Source: Thiobacillus denitrificans ATCC 25259
Lineage (GTDB): Bacteria; Pseudomonadota; Gammaproteobacteria; Burkholderiales; Thiobacillaceae
Reading direction: 5' to 3'
Assembly: GCF_000012745.1 (NCBI RefSeq)
Contig: NC_007404.1
Span: 1,302,001-1,366,000, forward strand
Length of the DNA: 64,000 nt
The position numbers and the translations under genes are program-made. Of this stretch, positions 39,683-49,747 are shown piece by piece (the stretch's first letter is position 1; every line of letters starts with the position of its first letter). A model generated the notes under the pieces. The model did no database searches. It saw only the letters and a program-made list of their open reading frames with translations, and was not told where the DNA came from.

Positions 39683-40110
39683 GCGCGGCCATGCTCCTCG
39701 AAACCGACTGGGCGCGCGACGCACCGCGGCTCGCCGCGGTGCGTCGAGCCGTCTTCATCGACGAACAGGGCGTGCCGGAGCATATGGAATGGGACGCCGA
39801 CGACGCCGTGTCGACGCATTGGCTCGCGCTGGTCGACGGTGAGCCGGTCGGCTGCGCGCGCCTGCTGCCGGACGGCTGGATCGGCCGGATGGCGGTGCTG
39901 CCGGCGTGGCGCGGACGCGGCATCGGTCGCGCGCTGCTTGGCGCCGCGCTCGCGGCGGCACGAGAACGCGGGCACCGCACGGTGCGCCTGAGCGCCCAGC
40001 GTCACGCCGCGGCGTTTTACGCGCGAGCCGGTTTCGTCGTCAGTGGCGACGTCTACGAGGAGGCCGGCATTCCGCACGTCGCCATGCAGAAAACGCTGGC
40101 GGCGACCTGA
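39679..40110 (+). CDS. GNAT-family N-acetyltransferase (ElaA/YjcF-like)
   Basis: The 143-residue protein shows FIDEQGVPEHMEWD near the N-terminus and the acetyl-CoA-binding VLPAWRGRGIGRALL loop. RLSAQRHAAAFYARAGF completes the GNAT fold. This type is found beside transporters in many Proteobacteria; the acceptor is unknown. It is the last gene of the ABC-MFS-GNAT operon. Confidence 0.85.
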   Translation: MSAAMLLETDWARDAPRLAAVRRAVFIDEQGVPEHMEWDADDAVSTHWLALVDGEPVGCARLLPDGWIGRMAVLPAWRGRGIGRALLGAALAAARERGHRTVRLSAQRHAAAFYARAGFVVSGDVYEEAGIPHVAMQKTLAAT

Positions 40111-40278
40111 AGCGGGTCCGCACAGGCGAACGCCGAATATCCGCACATTTCGCCGCGGCATCACGGGCTGCCGCCGCATCAGCCGGAATTTTTGCTGATA
40201 GAGTTCAGCTTCGCCGCGTCCGCGCGTGATTGCCTGGCGCGACGAGGATTTTTACCGGAGAGGACAAGGATCAAGCAG

Positions 40279-41301
40279 ATGGCAGGACTTCACTCGGGAG
40301 AGGAAAACACCGGTTGCGAAGGCGTCGCAACCCCGGCTGCCGCGCCGCGCGCGGCCGTGGTCGGTGCGGGGATTTCGGGCGCCAGTTGCGCCGGGGTGCT
40401 CGCCGCAGCGGGATGGGAGGTCGACGTGTTCGAGAAGGCGCGCGGCGCCGGCGGACGCATGTCGAGCAGGCGCATCGAGCAGGGCTGGGCGACGCTCGGT
40501 ACGCCATTTCTCTCGGCGAAGCGCGAAGCCTTCCGCGGCAAGCTGCGCGACTGGGCACGCCAGGGCTGGATCGCGCCCGTGCGCGGCAGCCTCTGGCAGG
40601 GCCGCGCGACGATCCATTGGGGCGAGGCGCAGTTGCAGAACCAGTATCGGCCGATGATCGAGCCTTCCCAGCTCGTCCGCTCGCTGCTCGGCGGCGCACG
40701 CCTGCATACCAGTGCCGAGGTGAGCGCGGTGGCGCCGCGCACGATCGTGCTCGCGGACGGTCGCACGCTCGCGGACTACGACTGCGTGGTCTGCAGCATG
40801 CCGACGACGCAGGCGATTCCGCTGCTCGGCGCGCTGCCCTTGCTGCAGGAGCGCCTCGGCGCAGTGCGCTATCGGCCGATCTGGACCTTCCTGATGCGCT
40901 GGGAAGGCGGGCCGGCGGCCGACGTCATCAAGTTCGACGACCATTTGCTCAATCTGGCCGTGCGCCAGGTCTCGGGGGGCCCAGGCCTGTGGGTCGTCTA
41001 CAGCAGTCACGAGTTCGCCGAGACCTATCTCGAGGCCGGCTACGAGGAAGCGACGACGCGCGGCGCCTCGGCCTTGATGGGTCTCCTCGGCCTGCCATGG
41101 CCGGTCGAGGTCGAAGCCGCGCACCTCTGGCGCCACGCGCGGCCGGTCGGCGCGCTCGGCGGGTTCTGGGCCGGCGATCGCGAAAACCGCGTCGCCGTGA
41201 TCGGCGACGGCGTCACCGGTGTCGGCGTCGAGCGCGCTTGGGAAAGCGGCGTGCGCCTCGCCCAGGCGATGCAGCAATCGAAGGAAGAATTGATGCCGTG
41301 A
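40279..41301 (+). CDS. Renalase-like FAD-dependent amine oxidase family protein
   Basis: I start the 340-residue protein at ATG 40279, preceded by GGAGAGGACAAGGA; an in-frame ATG at 40192 would add 29 residues without family similarity. The N-terminal Rossmann motif is AVVGAGISGASCAGVL, followed by EKARGAGGRMSSR, the typical FAD-binding arrangement of renalase-like proteins; the C-terminus has VAVIGDGVTGVGVERAWESG. Related proteins oxidise dihydronicotinamide isomers. The true substrate here is unknown. Upstream, ATCAGC and GCTGAT (40178-40199) form an inverted repeat. Confidence 0.8.
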   Translation: MAGLHSGEENTGCEGVATPAAAPRAAVVGAGISGASCAGVLAAAGWEVDVFEKARGAGGRMSSRRIEQGWATLGTPFLSAKREAFRGKLRDWARQGWIAPVRGSLWQGRATIHWGEAQLQNQYRPMIEPSQLVRSLLGGARLHTSAEVSAVAPRTIVLADGRTLADYDCVVCSMPTTQAIPLLGALPLLQERLGAVRYRPIWTFLMRWEGGPAADVIKFDDHLLNLAVRQVSGGPGLWVVYSSHEFAETYLEAGYEEATTRGASALMGLLGLPWPVEVEAAHLWRHARPVGALGGFWAGDRENRVAVIGDGVTGVGVERAWESGVRLAQAMQQSKEELMP

Positions 41302-41305
41302 CGCC

Positions 41306-42102
41306 TCAGGCGTCCGCGATCACGTAGCGGTTGCGGCCGCGGCGCTTGCCCTCGTACAGCGCGAGGTCGCCGCGTCGTCGACCGGCACCGGCGTCGTCGC
41401 GACGGTCTCCAGCACGCGTTGCGCCGAGCGCCCGGCCTCGTCGGGCGAGTTGCACTTCAGCAGCCAGAGAAACTCTTCGCCGCCGTAGCGATAGAGCGGC
41501 TCGTCGCTGCGCAGCGTCCGCTTCAAGGTCTCCGCGACGTGGCGCAGGACCCGGTCGCCGGCGGGATGGCCATAGGTATCGTTGATCGGCTTGAAATGGT
41601 CGACGTCAATCATCGCGACGTAGAGCGCGCTTCGCTTGCGTCGCGCTTCCTTCTGGTAGAGGAGATAGTCGCTTTCGATGTTGTGACGCATCGGCAGTTG
41701 CGTCAGCGGATCGCGACGCCCGGCCTTGGACAGGATCAGGGTCTTGAACGTCGCCAGCAGCTGAATGAGCGCCTCCTGCGATTGCTCGAAGGCGTCGAGT
41801 TCCTCGGCCGGCGCGGCCTCCCCGCGGACGATGCACAGGCAGATCGCCCGCATTGCGTCGTGCATCGCGCGGTGCGCGACGTCGACACGGTCGGCGGCGG
41901 CCGCGTCGAGCGACTCGAGATGCTTGTGATGGTGCGCGAGCCAGCCACCGAAGCGGCACAGCGCATGCGCCTGTGGGTCGATCACGTCGTCGTCGGGCGT
42001 CGTGTGCAGTACGGCGCAACGCAGGATGCGTCGCGTCCAGTCCATGTGGGCCTGGACGGCGGCGTCGAGTTCGGCGACGAGATGTTCGGTTTCTGGGAGC
42101 AG
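41306..42102 (-). pseudogene. dgcZ: DgcZ-like zinc-sensing diguanylate cyclase with non-standard start and internal deletion/frameshift
   Basis: Reading from 42102, the frame encodes a CZB zinc-binding domain followed by GGDEF. The zinc ligands His19, Cys49 (CRFGGW), His77 and His81 align with His22, Cys52, His79 and His83 of E. coli DgcZ. YGGEEF is intact. No ATG, GTG or TTG lies in frame before the first ligand; the codon in the right place is CTG 42102, preceded by GAGGAA. ATG 42045 would cut off the first ligand. After TTPVPVDD the frame is wrong and stops at 41320. The proper C-terminus (LALYEGKRRGRNRYVIADA) is in another frame and ends at 41306. About 26 residues of the GGDEF domain, including the TVTxG region, are missing. 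The gene is probably inactive, unless these are assembly errors. Confidence 0.75.
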
Positions 42103-42180
42103 GGGCGTTTCCTCGGCTATCGGTGCGCGACCGGTTGCGCAGCAAAGCGGCGCGACGGGTCGCCCACGGGCGGGTTGGAC

Positions 42181-43056
42181 TTACGCGAGTTCGCGCAGGA
42201 CACGAAAGCCGAGATTGATGTCGAGTTCGTCTTCGAGGCGCCGCCTGCGTGCGGCGGCACGGCAATCCTCGGGGCCGTCGAACCAGGAGCCGCCCTTGGT
42301 GACGATGGCCTGCGGTTTGCCCTGCGCCGGCCGCTCGGGCAGACGGCTATGGCTCTCGGTCCAGGGGCTCGCCGTGAACTCCCAGACGTTGCCGGGCATG
42401 TCGTGCAGACCCCAGCGATTGGGCGCGTTCCGGCCGACCTCGGTCGCACCGCGGCCGATGAAACGGCGCGCCAGCAGATAGGGGCGCCGCGGGTGAATGG
42501 CGTCGAAGCCGCCACGCGTGTTGTAGCGCGCCTGCGAAGCGGTGATGCAGTTGCCGCAGGGGTAGGCGCTCGCGGCGCCGGCGCGGCAGGCGTACTCCCA
42601 CTCCTGCTCGGTGGGCAGGCGATAGCGCTGTCCCGACTGCTCGGACAGCCATGCGCAGTAGTCGCGTGCATCGGTCTGACGTACGTTGATCGCGGGCTTG
42701 CGACCGGAAAGCCAGACCAGCTCGGCGCGCGGCCGCCACCCGGTCGCGTGCGCGAAGGCTTCGAATTCCTCGGTGGTGACGGGGCAGACGCCCAGGGCAA
42801 AACTGCGCTCGATCAAGGCCGCGCGACGCGGCCGCTCGTGGGCGGGCGCGGCCTCGTCGGTCGCGGCGCCGTATTCGAAGGCGCCCGCCGGAATCGTCGC
42901 GAGCAGCGGGCCGCTGCCGCCGGCGCGCAGCGCATCGCTGAAGACGACGTCGGGCAGCGAGAAGGCCTGGGCGGCGCGCACCTGCAGCGCGATCAACTCG
43001 CCTTCGTGCAGGGCGAAGGTGTTGGGAAGCGGCTCGGCGACGGAATCGAGGTTCAT
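42181..43056 (-). CDS. Formylglycine-generating-enzyme (FGE/SUMF1) domain protein
   Basis: The 291-residue protein has an N-terminal ~50-residue part of unknown type and a C-terminal FGE-sulfatase domain: IPAGAFEYGA, RLPTEQEWEYACRAG, GLHDMPGNVWEFTASPW and GGSWFDGPEDCRAAARRR. The copper-binding cysteine pair of true FGE is not evident, so it is not a safe sulfatase activator. Related domains occur in EgtB and in ligand-binding proteins. Its stop lies directly before the dgcZ-like remnant, in the same frame, so the two were probably an operon. Confidence 0.75.
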   Translation of the reverse strand: MNLDSVAEPLPNTFALHEGELIALQVRAAQAFSLPDVVFSDALRAGGSGPLLATIPAGAFEYGAATDEAAPAHERPRRAALIERSFALGVCPVTTEEFEAFAHATGWRPRAELVWLSGRKPAINVRQTDARDYCAWLSEQSGQRYRLPTEQEWEYACRAGAASAYPCGNCITASQARYNTRGGFDAIHPRRPYLLARRFIGRGATEVGRNAPNRWGLHDMPGNVWEFTASPWTESHSRLPERPAQGKPQAIVTKGGSWFDGPEDCRAAARRRRLEDELDINLGFRVLRELA

Positions 43057-43135
43057 GGGCAGGCGGCGGGCAGACAGATCCGATTATGCCAGTTTCGGCG
43101 AGCCCCGCGGGCAGGGGCGGCCGGCGCGTCTGCCG

Positions 43136-44125
43136 CTAGAACTTGAGCGACACGCTGACCGCACCATAGCCATCGTTATCCTCCTGGGTCCGGAACTCGC
43201 GCGTGCGCAGGACGTGGGTGTAGCTCACCCGCACGTCGGGCCAGTCGAGTACGAAGCCGAACTGGAGATCGCCGACGAAGGGCTTCTTGTCGACGCTGCG
43301 GCTGTCGCGGAAGGTGTTGCCGTCGAGGAAGATGTTCTGTGCCACGGCGCGGCCCTCGACGCCGGCGAACACATACCAGCCGAAATCCGAGGCCGGACTG
43401 AAACGGGCCGCGGCGGGCAGGCCCTGGCGAACGTAGGGCGCGCCATAGTCGTTCGGAAGCTGCTTGCCGTAGCGCAGCGTGACGCCGGCGTTGGCGTAGG
43501 TGTAGACGTTCCCGAGCGCCGCGCCGGCGTGGGGAATGAGGTCGAACCGGGGGCCGCTGGCGTCGCCCGTCGCCGGCCCGCGCCAGCTGCGCTGATAGGT
43601 CAGGACGATGCCGGGCTCGTTCTCGAGTTGCGTGTCCCAGCCCTGCGGGTCGTCGGAGCCGAGAGCCTCGTGGAAGAATTTCTGCGTGTCCTCGGCGAAA
43701 GAGGCGGGACCGACCACGCCAACCGTGACGCCGAACTGGTCGAGCGTCGAACCCGAGTCGGCGGCGAGGCCGAGCGAGGCGTAGAGCCAGCCGGCGTAGG
43801 GGCGGTCGGTCAAGGGCGGGTCGGCGACCGTGATGTCGCTCGGCACGAAGGTGCTCTGGCCGAATGCGTAGCCGTGCCGTACCTCGCCGTGCTGCGGGAA
43901 CCATGGCATCAGGCGCGCGAGGTTCACGGCCCACTGCGGTGGCGGGGCAGCGTCGCCCGGCACCCAGCCGACGCTGAAACCGTTCGTGTAGTGGCTGTCA
44001 CTGCCGTTGAACCAGTCGTTCTCGAGCACGAAGCTCAAAGTTCCGGGCGCCTCGGAGGCGGCATAGGTGGGATGCGATGCCGAGGCGGCGATGAGCAACA
44101 GGATCAAGCGGCGTGTTTTCGTCAT
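43136..44125 (-). CDS. LpxR-like outer-membrane lipid A deacylase family protein (DUF2219)
   Basis: The 329-residue protein has a signal peptide (LILLLIAASASHPTYA) and the LpxR-type motif ENDWFNGSDSHYTNG, followed by a ~12-strand barrel ending in SVSLKF. LpxR removes the 3'-O-linked acyl chains of lipid A in the outer membrane with calcium. I chose ATG 44125; a TTG twelve bases earlier is possible. PYAGWLYASLGL is also conserved. Its activity is inferred from the family only. Confidence 0.83.
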   Translation of the reverse strand: MTKTRRLILLLIAASASHPTYAASEAPGTLSFVLENDWFNGSDSHYTNGFSVGWVPGDAAPPPQWAVNLARLMPWFPQHGEVRHGYAFGQSTFVPSDITVADPPLTDRPYAGWLYASLGLAADSGSTLDQFGVTVGVVGPASFAEDTQKFFHEALGSDDPQGWDTQLENEPGIVLTYQRSWRGPATGDASGPRFDLIPHAGAALGNVYTYANAGVTLRYGKQLPNDYGAPYVRQGLPAAARFSPASDFGWYVFAGVEGRAVAQNIFLDGNTFRDSRSVDKKPFVGDLQFGFVLDWPDVRVSYTHVLRTREFRTQEDNDGYGAVSVSLKF

Positions 44126-44285
44126 GTCGTATTCCAAGGGTTTTTCTTCAGCCTAGCAAAGCCGCGCAGCCTGGTGAGGCGTCGCGCAAGGCGCGCCTGC
44201 ACAGGAAGCGGGCTGTCGTATGATCCGGACGGTGTTCGCGCTTGGCGCTCACCCGGTCCGCGCCGCCTTTTTGATGGAGGAAAAC

Positions 44286-45455
44286 ATGTCCGACCCGCTC
44301 ACGGCGACGCCCGCCGCGCCCGCGCATTCCCTCGGCGACGAGTTCGCGCTCGACCCGGGCCTCGTCTATCTCAACCACGCGGCCGTCGCGCCCTGGCCGC
44401 GGCGCACCGCGCGCGCCGTCCAGCGCTTCGCCGACGAGAGCCTGCATTACGGCGCGAGCCATTTCCCGCGCTGGATGGAGAAGGAAGTGCAGTTGCGCGG
44501 TCAGTGCCGCGACCTCGTCAACGCGCCGTCGGCGGACGACATCGCGCTTTTGAAGAACACCTCCGAGGCCTTGTCGGTCGTCGCCCATGGCCTCGACTGG
44601 CAGGCTGGCGACAACGTCGTGATCAGCGACGAGGAATTCCCGTCGAACCGCATCGTCTGGGAATCGCTCCGCGCGCGCGGCGTCGAGACGCGCCGCGCAC
44701 GCCTCGCCGCCGCGCCGTCGCCGGAGGATGCGCTCGCCGCGTGCATTGACGCGCGCACGCGGCTGCTTTCGGTCAGCTCGGTCGAGTACGCGAGCGGACT
44801 GCGCCTCGACCTCGATCGCCTGGGCGAGATCTGCCGCGCGCGCGGCGTGCTGTTCTGCGTCGACGCGATCCAGAGCCTCGGCGTCCTGCCCTTCGATGTC
44901 GCGGCATGCGGCGCCGACTTTGTCATGGCCGACGGGCACAAGTGGCTGCTCGCCCCCGAGGGCCTGGCGCTGTTCTACGTTCGGCCCGAGATTCGCGACC
45001 GGCTCCGGCTCAACCAGTACGGCTGGCACATGGTCGAGGAGGCGTTCGATTTCTCGCGCGACGACTGGCAGATTGCCGCGAGCGCGCGCCGCTTCGAATG
45101 CGGCAGCCCGAACATGCTCGGCATCCACGCGCTGAGCGCGAGCCTAGAAGTACTGGCCGAAGCGGGGACTGCGAACGTCGCCGCGCAGGTGCTCGCGCAC
45201 AGCGCGTATTTGATGGACGCACTCGCCGCGCTGCCGGGCATCGAGATACTGACGCCGCGCGCGCCGGGGCGCTACGCCGGCATCGTGAGCTTTCGCCACG
45301 TCCGCGTCGCACCGGTCGAGCTGCACGCCCGCCTGATCGCGCAGCGCATCCTCTGCGCGCAGCGTGGCGGCGGCGTGCGTTTCTCGCCGCACTTCTACCT
45401 CACTCGCGAGCAACTCGACACCGCGGTCGCGGCGGTTGCGGCGGCGACGCGCTGA
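44286..45455 (+). CDS. Class V PLP-dependent aminotransferase / cysteine desulfurase-like enzyme
   Basis: The 389-residue protein starts at ATG 44286, seven bases after a strong GGAGG. The PLP lysine is Lys219 (ADGHKWLLAPEG), the aspartate is in FCVDAIQSLG, and YLNHAAVAPWP near the N-terminus is typical of isopenicillin N epimerase-like members. Substrate not known. It converges with egtB (10 bases between stops), which raises the possibility of an EgtE-like C-S lyase role, but convergent genes need not be linked. Confidence 0.8.
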   Translation: MSDPLTATPAAPAHSLGDEFALDPGLVYLNHAAVAPWPRRTARAVQRFADESLHYGASHFPRWMEKEVQLRGQCRDLVNAPSADDIALLKNTSEALSVVAHGLDWQAGDNVVISDEEFPSNRIVWESLRARGVETRRARLAAAPSPEDALAACIDARTRLLSVSSVEYASGLRLDLDRLGEICRARGVLFCVDAIQSLGVLPFDVAACGADFVMADGHKWLLAPEGLALFYVRPEIRDRLRLNQYGWHMVEEAFDFSRDDWQIAASARRFECGSPNMLGIHALSASLEVLAEAGTANVAAQVLAHSAYLMDALAALPGIEILTPRAPGRYAGIVSFRHVRVAPVELHARLIAQRILCAQRGGGVRFSPHFYLTREQLDTAVAAVAAATR

Positions 45456-45465
45456 GCCGCGCCGG

Positions 45466-46752
45466 CTACGCGTCGTCGGCGAGCCGGATGCCCTGGAACT
45501 GCCAGCGTTCGTGCGGATAGAAGAAGTTGCGGTAGCTCGCGCGGATGTGGTCGGCCGGGGTCACGCACGAACCGCCGCGCAGGACCATCTGACCGCACAT
45601 GAACTTGCCGTTGTATTCGCCGAGGGCGCCGGGCGCGGTGCGAAAGCCGGGATAAGGCAGGTAGGCCGAGCCCGTGTGCTCCCAGACGTCGCCGAACATC
45701 TGCAGCAGGCCGCCGCCGGTCGGCGCGACGACGGGATGGAAGTGGCCGGCGTCGCGCAGATTGCCGCGCACCGGAAGGCCCGCTGCACCGATTTCCCATT
45801 CGACTTCGGTCGGCAGCCGCTTGCCGGCCCAGGTCGCGTAGGCCTCCGCCTCGTAGTAGCTGACGTGACAGAGCGGCTGCTCGGGGTCGAGCCGGCGCAC
45901 GCCGCCGAGCGTGTATTGCTGCCACACGCCGTCGACCCGCTCCCAGTAGAGCGGGCCGCTCCAGCCGAGACGCTTGAGCGTGGCCCAGCCGTCGGCGAGC
46001 CAAAGCGCGGGATTGACGTAGCCGCCGTCGTCGATGAAACCGAGATACTCGCCGTTGGTGACGAGGCGCGTCGCCAGGTGGAAGGGCTCGACATAGCTGC
46101 GGTGGCGCGGCATTTCGTTGTCGTAGGCGAAACCGTCGCCGCGCGCGCCCATCTCGTGCACGCCGCCCGGAAAAGACTGCCAGCCGAGGTCCGGCGCGAG
46201 CCCGCCGGGCACGGCGGGCAGGTCGTCGCGGTACGCCGGGCGCAGCGGATTGGCGTAGAGATTGAGCTTGAGATCGGTCAACAGCAGTTCCTGATGCTGT
46301 TGCTCGTGATTGAGGCCGATCGCGAGGCGCTTCTCGATTTCGGGCCAGACGGCGCCGCCGGCGCCTTGCATGAGTTTGAGCATCGCTTCGTCGACGTGGG
46401 CACGATAGCGAAGGATTTCCTCGACGCTCGGACGCGACAGGAAGCCGCGGTGCGCACGAGGATGGAATTCGCCGACCTGCTCGTAATACGAATTGAAGAG
46501 ATAGCCGAAGCGCGGATGGAAGTCGCGGTAACCGGCAAGATAGTCGCGCAGCAGAAAGGTCTCGAAGAACCAGCTCACGTGTGCGAGATGCCATTTTGCG
46601 GGGCTCGCCTCGGGGGCGGTCTGGATCACGTAGTCCTCGGCGGCGAGCGGCGCGCAGAGCGCCTTGCTGCGCTGGCGCACGGCAAGGTAGGCGTCGGCCC
46701 AGAAGACGCGTGCGTCTTCCCGTCGTGTCGTTGCGGCCTGCGAAGCTGTCAT
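45466..46752 (-). CDS. egtB: Ergothioneine biosynthesis sulfoxide synthase EgtB
   Basis: The 428-residue protein starts at ATG 46752 with AGGAGG upstream. A DinB-like N-terminal domain carries the non-heme iron ligands His55 (KWHLAH region), His149 and His153 (NHEQQHQE); the C-terminal FGE-like domain (FHLATRLVTNGEYLGFI, RLPTEVEWEIGAAG, FGDVWEHTGSAYLPYPG) completes the enzyme. EgtB joins trimethylhistidine to gamma-glutamylcysteine or cysteine by oxygen-dependent C-S bond formation. EgtD, the methyltransferase partner, is not in the window. ATG choice excludes 31 upstream residues of low quality. Confidence 0.9.
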   Translation of the reverse strand: MTASQAATTRREDARVFWADAYLAVRQRSKALCAPLAAEDYVIQTAPEASPAKWHLAHVSWFFETFLLRDYLAGYRDFHPRFGYLFNSYYEQVGEFHPRAHRGFLSRPSVEEILRYRAHVDEAMLKLMQGAGGAVWPEIEKRLAIGLNHEQQHQELLLTDLKLNLYANPLRPAYRDDLPAVPGGLAPDLGWQSFPGGVHEMGARGDGFAYDNEMPRHRSYVEPFHLATRLVTNGEYLGFIDDGGYVNPALWLADGWATLKRLGWSGPLYWERVDGVWQQYTLGGVRRLDPEQPLCHVSYYEAEAYATWAGKRLPTEVEWEIGAAGLPVRGNLRDAGHFHPVVAPTGGGLLQMFGDVWEHTGSAYLPYPGFRTAPGALGEYNGKFMCGQMVLRGGSCVTPADHIRASYRNFFYPHERWQFQGIRLADDA

Positions 46753-46915
46753 CGCGCCTCCTGAGGGGTTCGAGGGTTCGTGGGAAGGGGGCGGGCGCGT
46801 GGAGAATGCGGCTTGGCTCGGCCGCGACGCTGCCCCTCCGATCATAGGTGGCCGCGCGCCTGAGTAAAGCCGCCACCGGAAACGCTCGCCGCCGCGAGGA
46901 GGCGAGGGCAGCGGC

Positions 46916-48109
46916 TCACTGGCCGAGCGCGCAGATGTTCTTGCCGAGTTCCAGTTCGCGGGCGCGCCGTTCGTCCACGTCGACCAGGCCGGCGTTGGCG
47001 CGCTTGATCTCGACGTAGGCTTCGGGAAATTCGGGCAGGCTCGCGAGCACGTGCGCCAGAAACGCCGCCTCGCCCTCGGCCAGCTTCCGCAGGCCCGGAT
47101 TGCGCCGCTTCAGTTCGCCGAGCGTCGCGCGGTAGACGCCGTCGTCGTCGCCCGCGGTGATGTCGCTGAAATGCGCTGGCAGCACGACGGTCGCGTCGGG
47201 CAGCGCGGCCATGCGCGCGAGCGAGGCGTAGAGCAGCGGCGCCCAGGCGTCGGCGCGGCCGCCGAGATCGGGCCGCGCGATCGAGGTCAGGAACAGGCTG
47301 TCGCCGCTAAGCAGAAAGCGCTCGTCGACGAGGAAGGCGACCATGCCGAGGGTGTGCCCCGGAAAGTGCAGCACCTTGATCTCGGTCTCGCCGCAGCGCA
47401 GCGTCTGGCCGGCTTCGAGCGGACGGTAGTCGATGCGCGCGGGCAGAAGATCGGTCGGGTGGATCGCATCGTAGGGGTGCAGGTGGTAGCGAACATGGGC
47501 CTGTCGCCCGAGGGCAGGCCCGCCACTCAGATGGTCCGCATGGAGATGGGTGTCGAGCACGGCCTCGATCGTCGCGCCGAGCGAATCGGCCAGTTCGCGG
47601 TAATGCGCGACATGCCGCGCGGGGTCGAAAACCATCGCGTGACGCCCGCTGACGAGAACATGGCTCAGGCAGCCGCGCGCCGGCCGCACGACCTGGAACA
47701 GGGAAAAGCGCGCGTTGCGCTCGACCGTACGCGAGTAATAGAAATCGCCCCAGGCCTCCATTCCGCCTTCGAGGTTCATCGCCTCGAAGCCGGCGCGGCG
47801 CAGGCCTTCGGCCACGTAAGCGGACGTATTGCCTTCGGCGCAGACGGCGAGAATCGGGCGGTCGCGCGGCACCTTGTCCATGAGCTGTGCGTGTATGCCG
47901 CGCGTGACGGCCGCGCCCACGTCGTCGTCGGCGTCGAGATCGAGAAGTGTGTAATAGGGGACGTTGAGCGTCGGTACCGGGCGCGGGCCTTCGACGCGCC
48001 AGCGCTCGAATTCGTCGGCGTTGCGCACGTCGAGGATGAAGAGCGGCGCCGCATGCAGCAGGCTTTCCCAGACTTTCGCGGGGCTCGCGCTTGTATCCGG
48101 TGCCGGCAT
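46916..48109 (-). CDS. Rhodanese / metallo-beta-lactamase fusion (persulfide dioxygenase-like)
   Basis: The 397-residue protein has an N-terminal rhodanese domain (FILDVRNADEFERWRVEG; catalytic Cys90 in AVCAEGNTS) and a C-terminal metallo-beta-lactamase domain with DTHLHADHLSGG (His188, His190, Asp192, His193), HFPGHTLGM and LSGDSLF. Persulfide dioxygenases use this fold with one iron to oxidise glutathione persulfide to sulfite; known rhodanese fusions often have the domains in the opposite order. With tusA-dsrE2 at 14820-15675 it extends the sulfane-sulfur theme of the window. It is transcribed away from modA. Confidence 0.83.
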   Translation of the reverse strand: MPAPDTSASPAKVWESLLHAAPLFILDVRNADEFERWRVEGPRPVPTLNVPYYTLLDLDADDDVGAAVTRGIHAQLMDKVPRDRPILAVCAEGNTSAYVAEGLRRAGFEAMNLEGGMEAWGDFYYSRTVERNARFSLFQVVRPARGCLSHVLVSGRHAMVFDPARHVAHYRELADSLGATIEAVLDTHLHADHLSGGPALGRQAHVRYHLHPYDAIHPTDLLPARIDYRPLEAGQTLRCGETEIKVLHFPGHTLGMVAFLVDERFLLSGDSLFLTSIARPDLGGRADAWAPLLYASLARMAALPDATVVLPAHFSDITAGDDDGVYRATLGELKRRNPGLRKLAEGEAAFLAHVLASLPEFPEAYVEIKRANAGLVDVDERRARELELGKNICALGQ

Positions 48110-49063
<954 letters not shown>

Positions 49064-49072
49064 CGCGACACC

Positions 49073-49747
49073 GTGCTGAGCGACGCCGACTGGAACGCGA
49101 TCCGCCTGAGCATCGAGCTCGCCGGCATCACGACGCTTCTGCTGCTCGTCATCGGGACGCCCATCGCATGGTGGCTGGCGCGCACCCGTTCCGCGTGGAA
49201 AGGCGCGGTCGGCGCCGTGGTCGCGCTGCCGATCGTGTTGCCGCCGACCGTGATCGGCTTCTATCTGCTCGTGCTGATGGGCCCTGAGGGGCCGGTTGGC
49301 CGGCTGACCCAGGCGCTCGGAATCGGCGTGCTTCCGTTCAGCTTCGCCGGCCTCGTCGTCGCGTCGCTGTTCTATTCGCTGCCCTTCGTCGTCCAGCCGC
49401 TGCAGAACGCGTTCGAGACGATCGGCGAGCGGCCGCTCGAAGCCGCGGCGACGCTGCGCGCCTCGCCGCTCGACCGCTTCTTCAGCGTCGTGCTGCCGCT
49501 CGCGCGCCCGGGCTACCTGACCGCGGGCGTGCTCGGCTTCGCCCACACCGTCGGCGAATTCGGCGTCGTGTTGATGATAGGCGGCAACATTCCGGGCGAG
49601 ACGCGGGTCGTCTCGGTGCAGATCTACGACCACGTCGAAGCGCTCGAATACGCGCAGGCACACTGGCTCGCGGCCGCGATGCTGGCGTTCTCCTTCGTCG
49701 TCCTGCTGGCGCTCTATACGCTCAATCCGGGCGGGCGGCGAAAATGA
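49073..49747 (+). CDS. modB: Molybdate ABC transporter permease
   Basis: The 224-residue protein starts at GTG 49073 and has about five membrane helices. The EAA loop that docks with the ATPase is [15 protein letters not shown], and [34 protein letters not shown] are typical of ModB. It overlaps modC by four bases. Nothing unusual was noted. Confidence 0.95.
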   Translation: MLSDADWNAIRLSIELAGITTLLLLVIGTPIAWWLARTRSAWKGAVGAVVALPIVLPPTVIGFYLLVLMGPEGPVGRLTQALGIGVLPFSFAGLVVASLFYSLPFVVQPLQNAFETIGERPLEAAATLRASPLDRFFSVVLPLARPGYLTAGVLGFAHTVGEFGVVLMIGGNIPGETRVVSVQIYDHVEALEYAQAHWLAAAMLAFSFVVLLALYTLNPGGRRK

